A DNA stretch of 8,603 nt, taken from the NCBI GenBank assembly GCA_937876435.1, contig CALEIL010000020.1, positions 1-8,603 of the forward strand, in the 5' to 3' direction. Below are positions 7,229-8,603 of the stretch, one piece after another. Origin of the DNA: an uncultured Bacteroidota bacterium. Its GTDB lineage: Bacteria > Bacteroidota > Bacteroidia > Chitinophagales > Saprospiraceae. The notes under the pieces were generated by a model, which had not been told where the DNA came from, ran no database searches, and saw nothing but the letters and a program-made list of their open reading frames with translations. Each line of letters starts with the position of its first letter. The first letter of the stretch is position 1. A program made the position numbers and the translations under genes.

Positions 7229-7412
7229 CTACGGACGAATTTTGGTGTAGGCTCGCATGTAGTGTTCATAATCGCCTATGATATAGCGACTCGCATTATA
7301 CCACCCATTGAAATTATTATCACCCCAAACCCCAATTCATATGCCATTCGATCGGATGGTAGTAATAACAATTAACACAGGAAGGGCAGACTTGCCTGGC
7401 ACATGAACCAAG
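7229..7412 (-). pseudogene. Frameshifted C-terminal remnant resembling a C10 (streptopain-like) cysteine peptidase
   Basis: Read on the - strand, one frame gives CVNCYYYHPIEWHMNWGLG and then stops (TGA 7322-7320). The next frame continues WGDNNFNGWYNASRY...YTKIRP and ends at TAG 7231-7229. Removing one T from the GGTTTGG run at about 7327-7329 joins them into HMNWGWGDNNFNGWYN. This matches the streptopain-type C-terminal pattern, where HVNWGWGG-xx-GFF is followed by a short tail ending in a strand with I-K/R-P. Upstream, the frame is broken by a TAG at 7415-7413, and I found no catalytic Cys or His region, so only the tail remains. It lies just upstream of the lipoprotein gene on the same strand. 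The frameshift itself could be a sequencing error, but the loss of the rest of the gene could not. Family assignment is moderate and based on a short motif. Confidence 0.5.
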
Positions 7413-7722
7413 CTACACAAAAGTTCCAAAATGGATTTTTGTACTACGGAATATATGCTATATTTTTCCTCACAGAAATCGGCCAAAGTCAAGCGTACCG
7501 GGTATATGTTAATTTATCAAATAGAAATACAATCTCTACCATAAATTGTTATTTTGGACGGAAGTATGTGGGAAAGTGAGTTAAGGGATTGAAAAGAGAT
7601 CAATTTTTCAGTCCTCCAATATGTTATTTTGCCAAAATATTTTAACACATTAAAAATGAGTAGGATCCAATTCTGTGCCAGCCGCATGGATTGTGTCCGC
7701 ACCAAAAATTAAATCATTACTA
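7413..7722. other. AT-rich stretch with no convincing gene
   Basis: About 310 bases between the peptidase remnant and the second SusC-type receptor. Short open frames exist on the - strand (62 codons at 7517-7705, and about 55 codons without a start at roughly 7325-7500), but neither shows recognisable motifs and all frames are interrupted. It may be a decayed extension of the peptidase gene or remains of an insertion. It must also contain the promoter of the receptor at 7723, for which I found no clear TAnnTTTG box. There is no tRNA-like or repeated structure that I can see. Confidence 0.4.
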
Positions 7723-8307
7723 ATGATACCAGTACAACAATGTATATCAACCTGCCTGATGATATGTCTGACCATTTTATCAGTTTCTGGAAAGGCAACC
7801 GAAGAAGCGTTATCCGGATGGAAAACTGTTCCGGATTTCCTGGCCGATCACATTGAGAAAGTATTACCCATTGATGTGACCGGTACCGTAACCGACCAGG
7901 ACGGCGAAGTCCTTATCGGGGTCAATATCCAGGTTCAGGGGACCGAAACCGGTACATCCACTGATATAGATGGCCGGTTTACGCTGGAGGGCATCGATGA
8001 AAATGCCATTCTGGTGGTTTCATATATCGGATACGAAACGCAGGAAGTGGCGGTTTCCGGTCAGTCCAACCTGAATATAGTACTCGTCTCCGATTCAGAA
8101 TTACTCGAAGAGGTCGTGGTCACTGCACTCGGTATCCAGCGAAAAACAAGAGACCTGGGCTATTCCGTGGAGCAATTGACCGGTTCCAATATCCAGGAAG
8201 CCAAAGAGGTCAACTATCTGAACGCATTACAAGGGAAAATGGCGGGTTTGGAAATCGGAGGCAATAGTGGATCCATGGGAGGATCGGCCAAGGTGACGAT
8301 CCGGGGC
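7723..8307 (+). CDS. N-terminal part of a SusC-type TonB-dependent receptor, cut off at a chimeric join
   Basis: The frame opens at ATG 7723, after stops at 7651-7653 and 7657-7659, with a hydrophobic signal-like segment (CLMICLTILSVSG). Residues about 52-125 form a CarboxypepD_reg-like (DUF4480-type) beta-sandwich: VTGTVTDQDGEVLIGVNI, GTSTDIDGRFTL, VVSYIGYETQEVAV. The TonB-box-like region EEVVVTALGI (129-138) follows, then the plug start LGYSVEQL...NYLNALQGKMAGLEI and GGSAKVTIRG (to residue 195). This is the classic SusC/RagA order. In an intact gene the plug would continue with a segment like N-x-S-L...P-L-F-V-V-D-G-V and hundreds of barrel residues; instead the same frame becomes an M20 hydrolase. 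No SusD is visible for it. The N-terminal call is firm. It would normally be an outer-membrane importer, but the product encoded here could not form a barrel. Confidence 0.9.
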
Positions 8308-8310
8308 CAG
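8281..8310 (+). other. Chimeric junction: SusC plug joined in frame to an M20 hydrolase
   Basis: The SusC plug motif GGSAKVTIRG runs directly into GQSNHAGTTPM, which belongs to the hydrolase family. The segment KVTIRG fits both families, since M20 carbamoylases often have a V-T-V/I-x-G strand before G-x-x-N-H-A-G-T-T-P-M, so the exact breakpoint is hidden within about 8281-8310. By hand count GC is about 50% over 7861-8100 and about 60% over 8341-8580. The shared short stretch is what a misassembly, or a microhomology-driven recombination, would leave. Confidence 0.75.
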
Positions 8311-8603
8311 TCGAACCACGCCGGCACCACGCCGATGGCATACCGCCGGGATGCCTTGTGGCCAGCCGCAGGAAGCGTGCTGAAACTGAGGCAGTTCGCC
8401 TTCGAAACCGCTGGTCGGGCGGTCCTGACCGTGGGCAAACTGGAGGTTTCTCCCGGTGCCACCAACGTTGTACCAGGCGAGGTCTCCATGCGGGTCGAGA
8501 TTCGATCTGCTGAAGCAGATTTGCTTGAGTCGCTGGTGCTGCAGACCGAAGAGACTGCAAAGAAAGAGGCCCAGAACCACGGAGTGGACGTGCACGTTGC
8601 TGC
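8293..8603 (+). CDS. Internal fragment of an M20-family N-carbamoyl-L-amino-acid hydrolase / allantoate amidohydrolase (runs off the window)
   Basis: In the same frame as the receptor start, the sequence reads GQSNHAGTTPMAYRRDALWPAA, then VLTVGKLEVSPGATNVVPGEVSMRVEIRS, then a helix (SLVLQTEETAKKEA) to the window edge. This is the dimerisation (lid) domain of the hydantoinase/carbamoylase branch of M20 metallopeptidases, cytoplasmic enzymes that split ureido groups (N-carbamoyl amino acids, allantoate, ureidopropionate). In the numbering of the fused frame, His199, Asn248 and Arg261 are spaced like the substrate-binding His228/Asn279/Arg292 that I recall for the Geobacillus L-carbamoylase. The N-terminal metal-binding domain is absent, replaced by SusC sequence, and the C terminus is outside the window. 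As a SusC fusion it should not function. Which member of the family it is cannot be told from this domain alone. Confidence 0.85.
   Translation, partial: MTIRGQSNHAGTTPMAYRRDALWPAAGSVLKLRQFAFETAGRAVLTVGKLEVSPGATNVVPGEVSMRVEIRSAEADLLESLVLQTEETAKKEAQNHGVDVHVA

Noticed and set aside
7517..7705. A 62-codon - strand frame that might be a transposase remnant
   Set aside because: There is no DDE or other transposase motif, no terminal inverted repeats and no target duplication that I could find.
8210..8595. Three overlapping - strand open frames at the right end
   Set aside because: They are antisense to the receptor/hydrolase reading frame, arise from its higher GC, and lack family motifs.
7723..8603. 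The receptor-hydrolase fusion as a new multidomain enzyme
   Set aside because: The receptor lacks its barrel and the hydrolase lacks its metal-binding domain, so neither half should work. The shared VTIRG stretch and the GC step fit a chimeric join better.
1..8603. CRISPR arrays, tRNA or rRNA genes, prophage or integron structures
   Set aside because: I saw no regularly spaced repeats, cloverleaf-like segments, integrase-like protein motifs or attachment-site duplications.

Overview
The window looks like the chromosome of a Bacteroidota bacterium. It carries a tandem SusC/SusD outer-membrane glycan-uptake pair, lipoprotein-type sulfatases with the short signal peptides usual in that phylum, A/T-rich gene leaders without clear Shine-Dalgarno sites, and a second SusC-type receptor start. 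It resembles a polysaccharide utilization locus (PUL) for a sulfated glycan. The sequence does not allow a finer taxonomic call.

Left block (1-4695, + strand): the last codons of a SusC-type TonB-dependent receptor, a SusD-like glycan-binding lipoprotein, and two different family S1 sulfatases. SusC, SusD and the first sulfatase are separated by only about 10-20 bases and are probably one operon; the second sulfatase follows after about 160 bases. SusC/SusD would bind and import a sulfated oligosaccharide and the sulfatases would remove sulfate esters at the cell surface or in the periplasm. No glycoside hydrolase or polysaccharide lyase is in the window, so the backbone sugar cannot be named. 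The SusD start codon appears to be out of frame because of a one-base change in a run of A's, and the second sulfatase lacks the arginine of the usual C-x-P-S-R signature.

Middle block (4752-6698): a Uma2/DUF820-type PD-(D/E)XK protein on the - strand, convergent with the sulfatases and divergent from a 12-helix sugar-porter MFS transporter that could bring released monosaccharides across the inner membrane.

Right block (6761-8603): a small lipoprotein gene on the - strand, preceded in the same orientation by a frameshifted C-terminal remnant that resembles a C10 (streptopain-like) cysteine peptidase; then a gene-poor, AT-rich stretch; then the start of a second SusC-type receptor on the + strand. 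At about 8290-8310 that receptor passes in frame into the middle of an M20-family N-carbamoyl-amino-acid hydrolase/allantoate amidohydrolase, with a rise in GC. This is a chimeric join. An assembly artefact is the simplest explanation, but it is the most anomalous point in the window.

I do not see a convincing new defence or mobile system. The items most worth a second look are the chimeric junction, the SusD start, the non-canonical sulfatase active sites, and the broken peptidase with its lipoprotein partner.
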